Below, in pieces: positions 1-8,880 of a DNA stretch of 64,000 nt. The notes beneath the pieces were generated by a model. It was not told the origin of the DNA, did no database searches, and saw only the letters and a program-made list of their open reading frames with translations. Source of the DNA: Sinomicrobium oceani (GTDB lineage: Bacteria > Bacteroidota > Bacteroidia > Flavobacteriales > Flavobacteriaceae); NCBI RefSeq assembly GCF_900119185.1, contig NZ_FPJE01000008.1, positions 1 to 64,000 on the forward strand, written 5' to 3'. Within the stretch, counting starts at the first letter, position 1, and every line of letters starts with the position of its first letter. The translations under genes were made by a program, and so were the position numbers.

Positions 1-1
1 C

Positions 2-262
2 CAGAATACAGATATAAAAATAGCCTATACCAAATTAGCACATTGGTATAAGCAAGTTGAAGAATCCGGGTTTAAAAGCTTCCAAACCGTAGCCAACAGC
101 ATCAGCTTGAATTACCGGTCCATCCTAAACTACTTTGTAAACAGAAGTACCAATGCCTCAGCAGAATCCTTTAATGCCAAAATAAAAGCCTTTAGAGCAC
201 AACTTAGAGAGGTGAAGAATACTGAGTTTTTCCTATTTAGATTATCCAGAATTTTTGCGTAG
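2..262 (+). CDS. Transposase C-terminal fragment (ISL3-like), cut by window edge
   Basis: An open frame runs in from the left edge with no start codon in the window and stops with TAG at 260-262. It encodes the last 86 residues. The motif STNASAESFNAKIKAFRAQL followed by a tail ending FRLSRIFA is the conserved C-terminus of the ISL3 (ISAon1-like) DDE transposases common in Bacteroidota. The family match is from memory of the motif. The gene could be complete outside the window, so truncation is by the window and not necessarily biological. The right end of the element should lie between 262 and the terminator at 321. I could not define its terminal inverted repeat because the left end is missing. 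Confidence 0.8.
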   Translation, partial: QNTDIKIAYTKLAHWYKQVEESGFKSFQTVANSISLNYRSILNYFVNRSTNASAESFNAKIKAFRAQLREVKNTEFFLFRLSRIFA

Positions 263-320
263 TCCACAACAAATGGGAATGATCCGTTTTCACTTTCGTC
301 TCTTATTTCAGAGATGAGCA

Positions 321-355
321 AAAAATAAAAAAGCTTTCCGTTGAGGGAAAGCTTT
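321..355 (-). terminator. Rho-independent terminator after tRNA-Tyr
   Basis: A perfect 10-bp stem is formed by 330-339 and 346-355 with a 6-nt loop. Read on the minus strand it is followed by a T-rich tract (complement of 321-331). It lies 22 bp past the 3' end of the tRNA gene and probably ends that transcript. Confidence 0.8.
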
Positions 356-376
356 ATGGGTACTATCATAAGATTT

Positions 377-462
377 TGGTGGGGAGAGCAGGATTCGAAC
401 CTGCGAAGGTAAAAACCAACAGATTTACAGTCTGTCCTCGTTGGCCGCTTGAGTATCTCCCC
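377..462 (-). tRNA. tRNA-Tyr (GTA)
   Basis: A complete class II tRNA reads on the minus strand. Acceptor arms 456-462 and 381-387 pair as GGGGAGA/TCTCCCC. The discriminator base is A at 380 and CCA is encoded at 379-377. The anticodon loop CTGTAAA gives anticodon GTA (complement of 426-428). The T-arm contains GGTTCGAATCC and there is a long variable arm, as expected for Tyr. It is the nearest minus-strand gene downstream of miaA, with a separate terminator at 321-355. MiaA modifies tRNAs reading UNN codons, which includes tRNA-Tyr. Confidence 0.95.
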
Positions 463-631
463 GAGCTTTTACATATCCGGCGGTTATGCCTTTGTAAATG
501 AACGGTGCAAATATAGCGTTGTTTTACGATTGTACAAGAGAAAAATTACAGAACTTGCGGTATCGCGATACAACTGTTTGATTATGAAAACCGTTTGCCC
601 GAAAAAAATATTAAAAAATAAGATATATGGC

Positions 632-1555
632 CTATTTACTGTGTATTTGTGAGGAAATATACTCCAGGATCAGCGCGGTGTCATCACTACAATCAAACCA
701 GTTTATATCTTCCTGTTTCCGGAACCAGGTCAGTTGACGTTTAGCAAAGCGACGGGTATTTTTTTTGATTTCAACTATGGCAGAATCCAGGGTACATTGC
801 TCTTCCATATAGCGGAACAACTCTTTATATCCTACGGTTTGCAGGGCATTCTTCTCGCGATACGGAAATAGTGACCGGACTTCCTCGAGCAGCCCGTTCC
901 GGATCATGATATCTACGCGGCGGTTTATACGATCGTAGATCATATTGCGGTCGGCAGTGAGGCCTATAGTGATCGGAATAAAATCTCTTTTCCTTGATGT
1001 TCCCGATAAAAAGGAAGAATAGGGTTGTCCTGTACCCAGGCAAACTTCCAGGGCGCGGACAACGCGGTGGGGGTTTTCCGCATCCACCTGTTTGTAGTAA
1101 ACGGGATCGAGTTGTTGTAATTCGGAAGCAAGATCCCGGAGCCCCTCTTGTTCCAGGCGGATATTCAATTTTTTGCGGATAGCCGGATCGATATCCGGAA
1201 AATAGTCAAGCCCGTAGAGTACGGCATTGACATACAATCCACTGCCTCCGGCCATAACAACGACATCCGTATTTTTAAAATGCTGTTCGAGCAGAGCTAT
1301 GGCTTCACGCTCAAAATCTCCGACGGAATACTCGTCGAAAATACTTTTATGCTGAATGAAATCGTGGGGAACGGCAGCCAGTTCTTCCAGAGAAGGAACC
1401 GCTGTGCCGATACTCATCTCCTTGTAGAACTGCCTGGAATCAGACGAGATTACCCGGGTACGGAAATACTGTGCAATCCGTATGGCCAACGCGGTTTTCC
1501 CGATCGCCGTAGGACCGACAACGGTAATGAGGTATTTGTTTTTTAAAGGTTCCAA
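632..1555 (-). CDS. miaA: tRNA dimethylallyltransferase MiaA
   Basis: This 307-residue protein transfers a dimethylallyl group to N6 of A37 in tRNAs that read codons starting with U. It acts in the cytoplasm. The P-loop GPTAIGKT is at residues 14-21, followed by the substrate-binding ISSDSRQFYKEMSIGTA segment. The PHRVVRALEVCLGTG and QTVGYKELF motifs of the family are present. Length is normal for MiaA. It is the last gene of a minus-strand run, starting 15 bp after the ion-channel gene, and is probably co-transcribed with it. Confidence 0.95.
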   Translation of the reverse strand: MEPLKNKYLITVVGPTAIGKTALAIRIAQYFRTRVISSDSRQFYKEMSIGTAVPSLEELAAVPHDFIQHKSIFDEYSVGDFEREAIALLEQHFKNTDVVVMAGGSGLYVNAVLYGLDYFPDIDPAIRKKLNIRLEQEGLRDLASELQQLDPVYYKQVDAENPHRVVRALEVCLGTGQPYSSFLSGTSRKRDFIPITIGLTADRNMIYDRINRRVDIMIRNGLLEEVRSLFPYREKNALQTVGYKELFRYMEEQCTLDSAIVEIKKNTRRFAKRQLTWFRKQEDINWFDCSDDTALILEYISSQIHSK

Positions 1556-1570
1556 ACAGGTGGTTTCAGG

Positions 1571-2461
1571 TTATGTATCAGTTTTATTTTCCGGTAAATC
1601 TGCCGGTGGCGTAGGGAGGGGGGTGCCGCAGTGATAGCAGAAGTTGGCTCCCCGCACCGTATTACTGGTGTTACATTGCGGGCAAAGCAATGCCGGAGTC
1701 TCGGAACCACCACTATTGACTTTTTCTCTCTGGGATTTGGCATATTCTACAGTGACAATTCCGGTAGGTACAGCGATGATTCCGTAACCGAGGATCATTA
1801 TAAGAACAGCTATGAACTGTCCCAGTTCCGTTTGCGGGGCAATATCCCCGTAGCCTACGGTAGTGAGTGTTACGATAGTCCAGTAAATACTCCTGGGGAC
1901 ACTGGTAAAGCCGCTGTTATGCCCCTGTTCTATAATAAACATCAGGGACCCTATAACCACCGATATGATAAGTACCGTGTATAGAAATACGACGATCTTT
2001 GCACGGCTGGCTTTTAACGCATCCTGAAGCTGTGAAGCTTCTCCTATAAAACGCATTAATTGCAGGATTCTGAACAGCCGGAGCAGGCGAAGCGACCGGA
2101 TCGTAGCCAGAACATGGGTATTGATAAAGAAAAAGGAAAGGTACATGGGAAGTATGGCTATGAGATCTATGATCCCGTAAAAACTGCGTATATAACTCCA
2201 AGGTTTTCTAATGGTAATAATACGCAGGATATACTCTATCGTAAAAAGGATTGTGATCACCCATTCCGATATCATCAGGAGCTTATGATATTTAATGTCG
2301 ATCTCCGCGACACTTTCGAACATCACCACGAAAATACTGAGGATGATAAGTACGAGGATTATAATATCAAATAACCTTCCGGCAGGCGTGTTTACCCCAT
2401 ATATGATAATATGGGTCTGCTGTTTCCATATTTCGTATTTACTCTTTATCTTCTCCTTCAC
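1571..2461 (-). CDS. Kv-type potassium channel with C-terminal zinc ribbon
   Basis: The 296-residue protein has the six-segment voltage-gated channel layout. Hydrophobic segments lie near 31-48, 62-84, 93-112, 116-138 (S4), 154-177 and 212-238. S4 carries an arginine every third residue (R122, R125, R128, R131). The selectivity filter TVGYGD is at 201-206, which predicts K+ selectivity. After S6 a cytoplasmic tail holds four cysteines, C260-x2-C263 and C275-x2-C278, in a zinc-ribbon pattern. The start is GTG, and it overlaps the TGA stop of the upstream DUF3857 gene as GTGA (2458-2461), so the two are probably translationally coupled. The channel call is firm. The role of the zinc ribbon is unknown. 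Confidence 0.88.
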   Translation of the reverse strand: MKEKIKSKYEIWKQQTHIIIYGVNTPAGRLFDIIILVLIILSIFVVMFESVAEIDIKYHKLLMISEWVITILFTIEYILRIITIRKPWSYIRSFYGIIDLIAILPMYLSFFFINTHVLATIRSLRLLRLFRILQLMRFIGEASQLQDALKASRAKIVVFLYTVLIISVVIGSLMFIIEQGHNSGFTSVPRSIYWTIVTLTTVGYGDIAPQTELGQFIAVLIMILGYGIIAVPTGIVTVEYAKSQREKVNSGGSETPALLCPQCNTSNTVRGANFCYHCGTPLPTPPADLPENKTDT

Positions 2462-4455
2462 AGCTTTTTCTCTAAGATAACGGGTTGTTTATTTTGTAAA
2501 GATATGAGTTCTGTATATAACTTTTTCAAGGCCCCGTATTCCGTAGCCGTAAATATCGGTCTTGAAAACTTAAGGTTACTGTTGATGTAGATGACATTCC
2601 CGTTTCTGGAGGTATGATATGTCAGTTTTGCCGAACCGTCTTCGAGTTTCATAATTTTGTCGCCCGGTAACTCTTTGATCTCATAGTGTTCTCCCAGGTC
2701 GATCGCCGTGATATAAATGAATGAAAAGGGATATCCGAAATCTACGGGGTATGTGCGTTCCTCTAAGGTAAACGGATTTTTCGTGATACGCTCTGCAATA
2801 AAGGGGTAGAGTACAATCATAGGAGCATCCGTATCGTTTTCCATAACCAAAGAGTAATGCTCCGCAAGCTGATCTTCCGGGCTTTCCAGATGGTCTACGG
2901 TATATTTTTCCAGTTCGTACAGCCCTTGTTTGTCAAACTCATCTTGAAGCGATTCTTCATATTCTTCCTGAGATTTACTTCGGAGCTTATTTCTTTTGGA
3001 GAGTGCATGATACCCGGAACTCGTGGTTTGTATCGCTATAGTTGCAGGTCTGCTATCCGATAGGGATATCTGTGTGGATATCATTGTTTTATTGCCTTTG
3101 AGAGGTGTAATGTCATACCAGTAGCTCCCGTTTTCCATATCCATAACCCTGCCGTAACTATTGAGCGCTTTGAAAGGAAGCATACCGAACAGCACGTTTT
3201 TATCCGAAATATCGAGTAAATAACTTTGATCTTCGATATCGAGTTTAACCACGAGGTAATTAAATTCGGAGATCACCGGGTAAAGTTTGGTAGGCAGGCT
3301 TTGATCTCTTGTGGACAACAGCATAAAATCGGCCTTGAAACCTTCGGCTTTGAGAAAATTGAGCAGGATGAGATTCAGTTCCGCATGGCTTCCGGATTTT
3401 CTGTCGAACGCCTCTTTTACATCCACCCGGGTAAATATGTAGTTGGCGTTGTTCCAGAACAGCTCTTTTTGTAGACTGTAGTATATTTTCTTGGCTTTTT
3501 CGAGCCCTGTGGTCATTTCGGAAATTTCGGAGGGTATGAGCCTGGAAAAATAATTTTCCTTCCGGGCCTGTTTTCCGATTTCTTCACCGTATTTTATTTC
3601 CTTGTCTACATCTTTCCAGCTCTTGGTGTACTTTTTTTTCATCCCGTCAAAGCCCTCGAATGTTTCCAGTTCGTAATCTATGGCGGAGAGGTAATTGTGC
3701 CGGGATATCATATAATCCTCTTCTTTGAAGGCCGGGATATCTTTCATGATATAGTTGCTCACAACACAATCCGCAGTACCCACTCCCTGAAAATAAAAAC
3801 AATCTTTCTTTAATACCGACTCCTTGTGGTGTAACGGCTGAAATCCGGTAAGTTTAATATTGTATTTGTAATTCGCAGGAATAGACGTGTGGTATTCACT
3901 GTACAGTTTGGGAAGATCCGACTGGAACCTCCAGGTGTTGAAATTGAATAAAAAAGGCGATTCGGTCTTGTACCGGTAGTCAATTACAGTGCCCTCTTTT
4001 ACATCCGGAATAGTAAACTTAACCAGGTCGTAATTCTCATTGACGTGTTCTGTGAAGATATCTTTTTTATGAAGCCATGTCCCCGGGCGGGCATCGTTAA
4101 ACGAAATAGCCTCTGCTTTTATAAACTTCTCTTTCCTCTTGTTATCCGTAGATTTATGTAGCGGTATCTCTACCGTTGCTTCATGCACTCCTTCCGGTTT
4201 CAGTATCTTTATACGGCGGGTTACTTCGGTAGACAGTACGACAAACCCATAACTGTTTTTTTCAATTTTGGAAACGCCTTTTTCGTATAGCACAAGAGCA
4301 TTGGCTACGGTATCTTTATCGTAATGCAACATGGAGATATCTTCGGGGGATACTTTCCCGAAATCAAAAGCAGGTGAAGCATTTTGCTGTGCGTTCGAAA
4401 AAACTAAAAAAGACAGCATTACTAAAACGGTGGTGTAAAGTGATTGATTGGTCAT
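2458..4455 (-). CDS. DUF3857 / transglutaminase-like envelope protein, catalytic Cys absent
   Basis: The 665-residue protein starts with a signal peptide (about residues 1-22, ending SNAQ). It then has a DUF3857 beta-rich domain, a transglutaminase-like core around residues 330-420, and a C-terminal beta domain. In active transglutaminases the core begins with a Gly-x-Cys motif. Here the equivalent stretch reads RKSGSHAELNLILLNF, with no cysteine, so it is probably a pseudoenzyme or binding module (my alignment by eye). Such proteins are common in Bacteroidota and of unknown function. It is probably periplasmic or outer-membrane associated. It sits 13 bp downstream of the nuclease gene and overlaps the channel gene by 4 bp. 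Confidence 0.8.
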   Translation of the reverse strand: MTNQSLYTTVLVMLSFLVFSNAQQNASPAFDFGKVSPEDISMLHYDKDTVANALVLYEKGVSKIEKNSYGFVVLSTEVTRRIKILKPEGVHEATVEIPLHKSTDNKRKEKFIKAEAISFNDARPGTWLHKKDIFTEHVNENYDLVKFTIPDVKEGTVIDYRYKTESPFLFNFNTWRFQSDLPKLYSEYHTSIPANYKYNIKLTGFQPLHHKESVLKKDCFYFQGVGTADCVVSNYIMKDIPAFKEEDYMISRHNYLSAIDYELETFEGFDGMKKKYTKSWKDVDKEIKYGEEIGKQARKENYFSRLIPSEISEMTTGLEKAKKIYYSLQKELFWNNANYIFTRVDVKEAFDRKSGSHAELNLILLNFLKAEGFKADFMLLSTRDQSLPTKLYPVISEFNYLVVKLDIEDQSYLLDISDKNVLFGMLPFKALNSYGRVMDMENGSYWYDITPLKGNKTMISTQISLSDSRPATIAIQTTSSGYHALSKRNKLRSKSQEEYEESLQDEFDKQGLYELEKYTVDHLESPEDQLAEHYSLVMENDTDAPMIVLYPFIAERITKNPFTLEERTYPVDFGYPFSFIYITAIDLGEHYEIKELPGDKIMKLEDGSAKLTYHTSRNGNVIYINSNLKFSRPIFTATEYGALKKLYTELISLQNKQPVILEKKL

Positions 4456-4468
4456 GACCCCATGGCTG

Positions 4469-5848
4469 TTATTTGGATGAGAACTCTATAATTTTATACC
4501 CGTTGTTTTTCCTGAGGTAAGTTTGAATAATATGTCTTGCATCGGCATTATCCTGCATGGGAGTCAATACCTTTTGCAGGATGTGAATGTTATTGATCTG
4601 GTAGTTTAAGTCGTAGAATGCAATACCTTTAAAAACAGAATCTTCTATCATTATAACGCTGTGCTCTCCGGTGGCTCTTCCTTTATCGATGATCAGCATG
4701 TCGGGGTATGGATAACTGTATTTCCGAAGCGCTTCGTTAACCCTTTCGTTATAGCGGTCCACGGGTTCTTCACCTATGCAGGCGCCCTTACATTGGTGTA
4801 TGGTGTAATTAAAGCAATGCTTTTTGGCATCGGAGAGTCCGTTGAGCTTATTGCACAGCATAAACGCTTCGGTCAACCGGTATAATGTATTTTTTGCTTC
4901 GTGTATGGTTGCAAAGGTGGTGACGGGGCGTTCCCGGGAAGACCTTCCTGACAGCTTTTTCACGAACAATTCCAGGTAGCCGTTTTCATTTTCCCGGCAG
5001 AACATCCCGAAAGTAAATAACCGCTGCTTCCGCGCCCTGTTGTACTTAGGCTGGTTTTTCTTTATTTCCTCATTCTCTTTAAGCAGAGCAATAAGTTCGT
5101 TTCCGGTCTCTTCGTAGGTAACGGCGACAACTTCCTTTTGGATGAGCCTTGCCTTTTTTGCGGTTCTGGTGAAGTGCTGGTTTACCCGTTTCCGGATGTT
5201 ACGGCTTTTGCCGATATAGATGATGTTTCCATTGTCTCTATGGATGTAATACACACCGACCTTTTCCGGAAGCTGTTCGACGATATGAAGCAGTTTAGGG
5301 GAGAGGGTTCCCGTATTTTCGGACTTGATACTTTCGCGGACAATCTCTTTCGACTGATCTTTGGCCAGGAGTAACTTAAAGAGTTTTACCGTGGCCTGAG
5401 CATCGCCGTTGGCCCGGTGGCGGTCACTTACGGGAATTCCCAGAGAACGGACGAGTTTACCGAGACTGTAAGACCCGGCATCGGGAATAAGTTTCTGGGA
5501 TAGTTCGACCGTACAGATTGTGCGTCTGCGATAATCAAACCCCAGGCGTTGAAACTCCGTCCGAAGGATGCGATAGTCAAATTGTGCATTATGAGCTACA
5601 AGGATGCAGTCTTCCGTGATCTCGACGATACGTTTGGCCACTTCGTAAAATTTCGGTGCTGACCTGAGCATGGCGTTGTTAATACCGGTAAGGTTCACAA
5701 CAAAAGGTTGTATGTCCCGTTCCGGGTTGATCAGGCTGATAAAGCGATCTGTGATTTCATGCCCGTTATACCGGTAAATGGCAATTTCCGTAATACCTTC
5801 TTCGTTATACTGTCCTCCTGTGGTTTCTATGTCTAATATGGCGTACAT
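4469..5848 (-). CDS. DnaQ-like exonuclease fused to GIY-YIG (UvrC/Cho-like) domain
   Basis: In this 459-residue two-domain nuclease, residues 1-165 form a DEDDh 3'-5' exonuclease with D6, E8 (LDIETTG), D91 (HNAQFDYRIL), H144 and D149 (HRANGDAQ). This resembles the epsilon subunit of DNA polymerase III. From about residue 193 comes a GIY-YIG domain: GVYYI at 198-202, YIGKS at 211-215, and E251 in GNELIALL as the likely metal ligand. This is the UvrC/Cho N-terminal type. The UvrC C-terminal RNase H and HhH domains are absent, as in Cho. The fusion is a known arrangement in several phyla and suggests incision plus resection in DNA repair. It is not the replicative epsilon subunit. Confidence 0.88.
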   Translation of the reverse strand: MYAILDIETTGGQYNEEGITEIAIYRYNGHEITDRFISLINPERDIQPFVVNLTGINNAMLRSAPKFYEVAKRIVEITEDCILVAHNAQFDYRILRTEFQRLGFDYRRRTICTVELSQKLIPDAGSYSLGKLVRSLGIPVSDRHRANGDAQATVKLFKLLLAKDQSKEIVRESIKSENTGTLSPKLLHIVEQLPEKVGVYYIHRDNGNIIYIGKSRNIRKRVNQHFTRTAKKARLIQKEVVAVTYEETGNELIALLKENEEIKKNQPKYNRARKQRLFTFGMFCRENENGYLELFVKKLSGRSSRERPVTTFATIHEAKNTLYRLTEAFMLCNKLNGLSDAKKHCFNYTIHQCKGACIGEEPVDRYNERVNEALRKYSYPYPDMLIIDKGRATGEHSVIMIEDSVFKGIAFYDLNYQINNIHILQKVLTPMQDNADARHIIQTYLRKNNGYKIIEFSSK

Positions 5849-5893
5849 CTATACCTGTTCCGGGTCGGGGCATACCCTGTTTTATCGTCCGAT

Positions 5894-6562
5894 TTATTTT
5901 TGTATACTGTAATTTCTTGCTCCAAAGATACTACTTCCTATTCTAACCATCGTACTTCCTGCTGCAATCGCGGTTTTATAATCTCCGCTCATCCCCATGG
6001 ATAAGGTCTTTATTCCGGCGTTGTCCTGTGCTATCCGGCGGAACAGATCACTTAATGTATCGAACTCTTTGCGGATCTGAGCTTCGTTGTCGGTAAAGGT
6101 GGCCATTCCCATAAGTCCGGTTATTTTTACATGCTGCATATTGCGAACTTCTTCGGAGTTCAGCAGTGTCATAACCTCATTTTCATCCAGCCCGAATTTT
6201 GTTTCCTCCTCGGCGATGTGTACCTGTAGCAGGCAGGAAATAACCCTGTGGTGTTTTGAGGCCTGTTTGTCGATTTCCCTGAGGAGTTTAAGACTGTCCA
6301 CACCATGGATCAGGGATACGTATCCGGCCATGTACTTTACCTTGTTCCGCTGTACGTGCCCTATCATGTGCCATTCGATATCATCGGGCATCTGCTCGTA
6401 CTTCTCGGTCATTTCCTGAATCTTATTCTCTCCGAAAATCCGTTGTCCTGCATGATAAGCTTCCATAAGATCACTTACCGGTTTGGTTTTGGAGACGGCT
6501 ACCAGGGTAACGTGTTCCGGGAGTTCTTTTTTCAGTTGTGTCAGGTTGTCTGCTATGCTCAT
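5894..6562 (-). CDS. YggS-family PLP-binding homeostasis protein
   Basis: The 222-residue protein is an alanine-racemase-fold, single-domain PLP carrier (YggS/PLPBP, COG0325). PLP should bind K25 in AVSKTKP. The family motifs FGENKIQE, WHMIGHVQRNK and the C-terminal TMVRIGSSIFGAR are all present. Members keep vitamin B6 and amino-acid pools in balance and have no known catalytic activity. The gene lies 28 bp downstream of the DUF1015 gene and 45 bp upstream of the nuclease, so it is probably within the same transcript. Confidence 0.92.
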   Translation of the reverse strand: MSIADNLTQLKKELPEHVTLVAVSKTKPVSDLMEAYHAGQRIFGENKIQEMTEKYEQMPDDIEWHMIGHVQRNKVKYMAGYVSLIHGVDSLKLLREIDKQASKHHRVISCLLQVHIAEEETKFGLDENEVMTLLNSEEVRNMQHVKITGLMGMATFTDNEAQIRKEFDTLSDLFRRIAQDNAGIKTLSMGMSGDYKTAIAAGSTMVRIGSSIFGARNYSIQK

Positions 6563-6590
6563 TGTGCAAAGTTCGGTTTTAATGTGGTAT

Positions 6591-7826
6591 TTAAAATTCG
6601 TAGATAGTCAAGCCACTGCGAAGTTTAGGTTCTATAAAAGTACTTTTTGGCGGCATTTGTAAGCCTTCGTCCGCTATTTTCCTGATTTCCTCCATGGTTG
6701 CGGGAAGCATTCCGAATCCGACGGTGTATTTGCCCTTGTCGATAAGCGATTTCATCTCCACCACATTGTCCCGGCCATATCCGTACGCTATACGATCGTC
6801 GTTGCGCAGATCCTTGATGCCCAGTATGGGGTAAAGAATGGTGTCGTATAGCAGTTGCGTGTCCAGTGTACGCAACGGGTCAGTAAAGTTGTAGCGGGTT
6901 TTTCTGAGGTAAAGCGAATAGAATTCACCATCCAGGTACATCGTAAAATGATGTTTTTTAGAAGGCCTGTACAATTCCGTTCCGCGGTTTTCGATACGAT
7001 ACGACTCATCGAGCCGAATGAGAAAATCTTCCTTGCTTAACCCGTTGAGCCCTTTTATCATCCTGTTGAACTCATATATTCTGAGGTTGGATTCCGGTAT
7101 AAAATAACTCATAAAAAAGTTATATGCCTCATCTCCCGTATGGTCCGGATTGTCTTTTTTCAGGTTTTCGGCAAGAAGACAGGAAGAGGAAGAGCGATGA
7201 TGTCCGTCGGCGATATAAATATCACCTATATTTTCAAATTCGTTACGGATAGCAGTAATGGTTTCCGGATCGGATATCTTCCACAGGTAATGTGTAATAC
7301 GATCCGTAGTGGTAAATTCGTATTCGGGAATAGTAGCAGTGATACGCTCTATAATGTTGTCTATCAATTCTCTGTCCGGATACGTAAGCAGTACGGGCTC
7401 GGTGTTAAACCCTACTGTTTTGAGGTACTCCATGAACAGCTCTTCGCGGGCCTGAATGGTCGCTTCGTGTTTCTTTATACGGTTATTTTTGTAATCTTCG
7501 ACACTGGCTCCTCCCAGGATGCCGCAGAAGGTATGTTTTCTCGTCTTTTGTTTATAAATATAGAGCGAAGGTATCTCGTCCTGTATGAAAATATGATCTT
7601 CCCGAAATTCGAGATACCTGTTGCGCACAAGTTTGAAACGGTTTTCTCCGGAAACTTCCCGGTGATATTTATAACCGGGATTAATGATGTGCATAAAACA
7701 ATAAGGATTGAACTGCAACCGGGCCTCGCGCTCTTTTCTGGAATAGCTTTCATAAGACCTGGAAGCGACCAGTCCTACCTTGTCTTTTGTCGGGCGAACT
7801 GCCCGGAAAGGTTGAATTATCGCCAT
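6591..7826 (-). CDS. DUF1015 family protein (COG4198)
   Basis: The 411-residue protein matches the DUF1015 family throughout, including the start MAIIQPFRAVRPTKDKV and the IADGHHRSSSS motif. I chose the ATG at 7826 because family members begin there; a Met 10 codons upstream would add an unusual extension. The biochemical function is not established as far as I know. In many bacteria the gene neighbours serine-biosynthesis genes, but none is in this window. It is followed 28 bp later by the YggS gene. Likely cytoplasmic. Confidence 0.85.
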   Translation of the reverse strand: MAIIQPFRAVRPTKDKVGLVASRSYESYSRKEREARLQFNPYCFMHIINPGYKYHREVSGENRFKLVRNRYLEFREDHIFIQDEIPSLYIYKQKTRKHTFCGILGGASVEDYKNNRIKKHEATIQAREELFMEYLKTVGFNTEPVLLTYPDRELIDNIIERITATIPEYEFTTTDRITHYLWKISDPETITAIRNEFENIGDIYIADGHHRSSSSCLLAENLKKDNPDHTGDEAYNFFMSYFIPESNLRIYEFNRMIKGLNGLSKEDFLIRLDESYRIENRGTELYRPSKKHHFTMYLDGEFYSLYLRKTRYNFTDPLRTLDTQLLYDTILYPILGIKDLRNDDRIAYGYGRDNVVEMKSLIDKGKYTVGFGMLPATMEEIRKIADEGLQMPPKSTFIEPKLRSGLTIYEF

Positions 7827-7929
7827 AGATAATAACAAATAAAATTTGCGAAGCAATACAGGTATTTAAGTTTACGTACAGTGCTCCGACATTGGGTTCG
7901 GGCTTAGCCTTACTATATTTCGGGTCCTT

Positions 7930-8817
7930 TCAGGAAAACATTTCGGCTACTTTCTCGGCTTTTTTACCGGTTGTGTAGTCGTAAAAACCTTCTCCCGATT
8001 TTATACCCAGTTTACCTGCGGTAACCATATTGACCAGTAAAGGGCACGGGGCATATTTGGGGTTTTTAAAACCGTCGTACATCACATGGAGTATCGAAAG
8101 GCATACGTCGAGCCCGATGAAATCTGCAAGTTGCAGCGGTCCCATCGGATGTGCCATTCCCAGTTTCATTACCGTGTCAATAGCTTTTACCCCGGCAACG
8201 CCATTGTACAGGGTCTCAATAGATTCGTTGATCATGGGCATGAGTATCCTGTTGGCCACAAAACCCGGGTAGTCATTGACTTCCACAGGGATCTTATCGA
8301 GTTTTTCGGCCAGGGCAACGACCGTTTTCGTCGTTTCGTCAGAGGTGCTGTAACCCCGGATGATCTCCACCAGTTTCATGATAGGAACGGGGTTCATAAA
8401 ATGCATGCCTATAACCTGACCGGGACGGCGGGTCGCCGAAGCTATTTTGGTAATAGATATAGACGAAGTATTGGTGGCCAGAATGGTTTGCGGAGCACAC
8501 AGCTTATCGAGCTTTTTGAAAATATCGAGTTTCAGTTCCAGGTTTTCGGTAGCTGCTTCCACAACAAGTCCCGCACCCCCGGTACCTTTTTGCAGGTCCG
8601 TATGAGTGCTGATGTTGTCCAGGGTCTGTTGTTTCCGGTCTTCTGTCAGGGTGCCCTTTTCGACCATCCGGTCAAGGTTCCGGGCTATAGTTGCCAGGCC
8701 GGATTGTAATGCTTTTTCGGAGATGTCAATGAGCATGACATGAAAACCGTATTGTGCAAATGTATGGGCAATACCATTTCCCATAGTCCCTGCACCGATA
8801 ACTGCGATGTTTTTCAT
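7930..8817 (-). CDS. 3-hydroxybutyryl/3-hydroxyacyl-CoA dehydrogenase
   Basis: This 295-residue NAD-dependent enzyme interconverts 3-hydroxyacyl-CoA and 3-oxoacyl-CoA. The Rossmann motif GAGTMG is at 8-13, the TNTSSISI segment at 116-123, and the catalytic His139 and Asn142 sit in GMHFMNPVP. The C-terminal domain has the KLGMAHPMGPLQLADFIGLD motif. The short single-module form is typical of butyrate or acyl-CoA metabolism enzymes (Hbd/PaaH type); the substrate chain length cannot be read from sequence. It lies 63 bp after the oxidoreductase gene. Confidence 0.9.
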   Translation of the reverse strand: MKNIAVIGAGTMGNGIAHTFAQYGFHVMLIDISEKALQSGLATIARNLDRMVEKGTLTEDRKQQTLDNISTHTDLQKGTGGAGLVVEAATENLELKLDIFKKLDKLCAPQTILATNTSSISITKIASATRRPGQVIGMHFMNPVPIMKLVEIIRGYSTSDETTKTVVALAEKLDKIPVEVNDYPGFVANRILMPMINESIETLYNGVAGVKAIDTVMKLGMAHPMGPLQLADFIGLDVCLSILHVMYDGFKNPKYAPCPLLVNMVTAGKLGIKSGEGFYDYTTGKKAEKVAEMFS

Positions 8818-8880
8818 ATTCCGTTTTTATGTGTTTGTTTGTGTGTGTAAGCGTACTCTTGGGGTGATACCGTTACCGTA

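Noticed and set aside
130-369. Minus-strand ORF across the transposase tail
   Set aside because: It is the antisense shadow of the transposase frame and runs through the terminator hairpin.
449-652. 67-codon plus-strand ORF over the tRNA-Tyr 5' region
   Set aside because: It overlaps the tRNA gene and its promoter and has no protein features.
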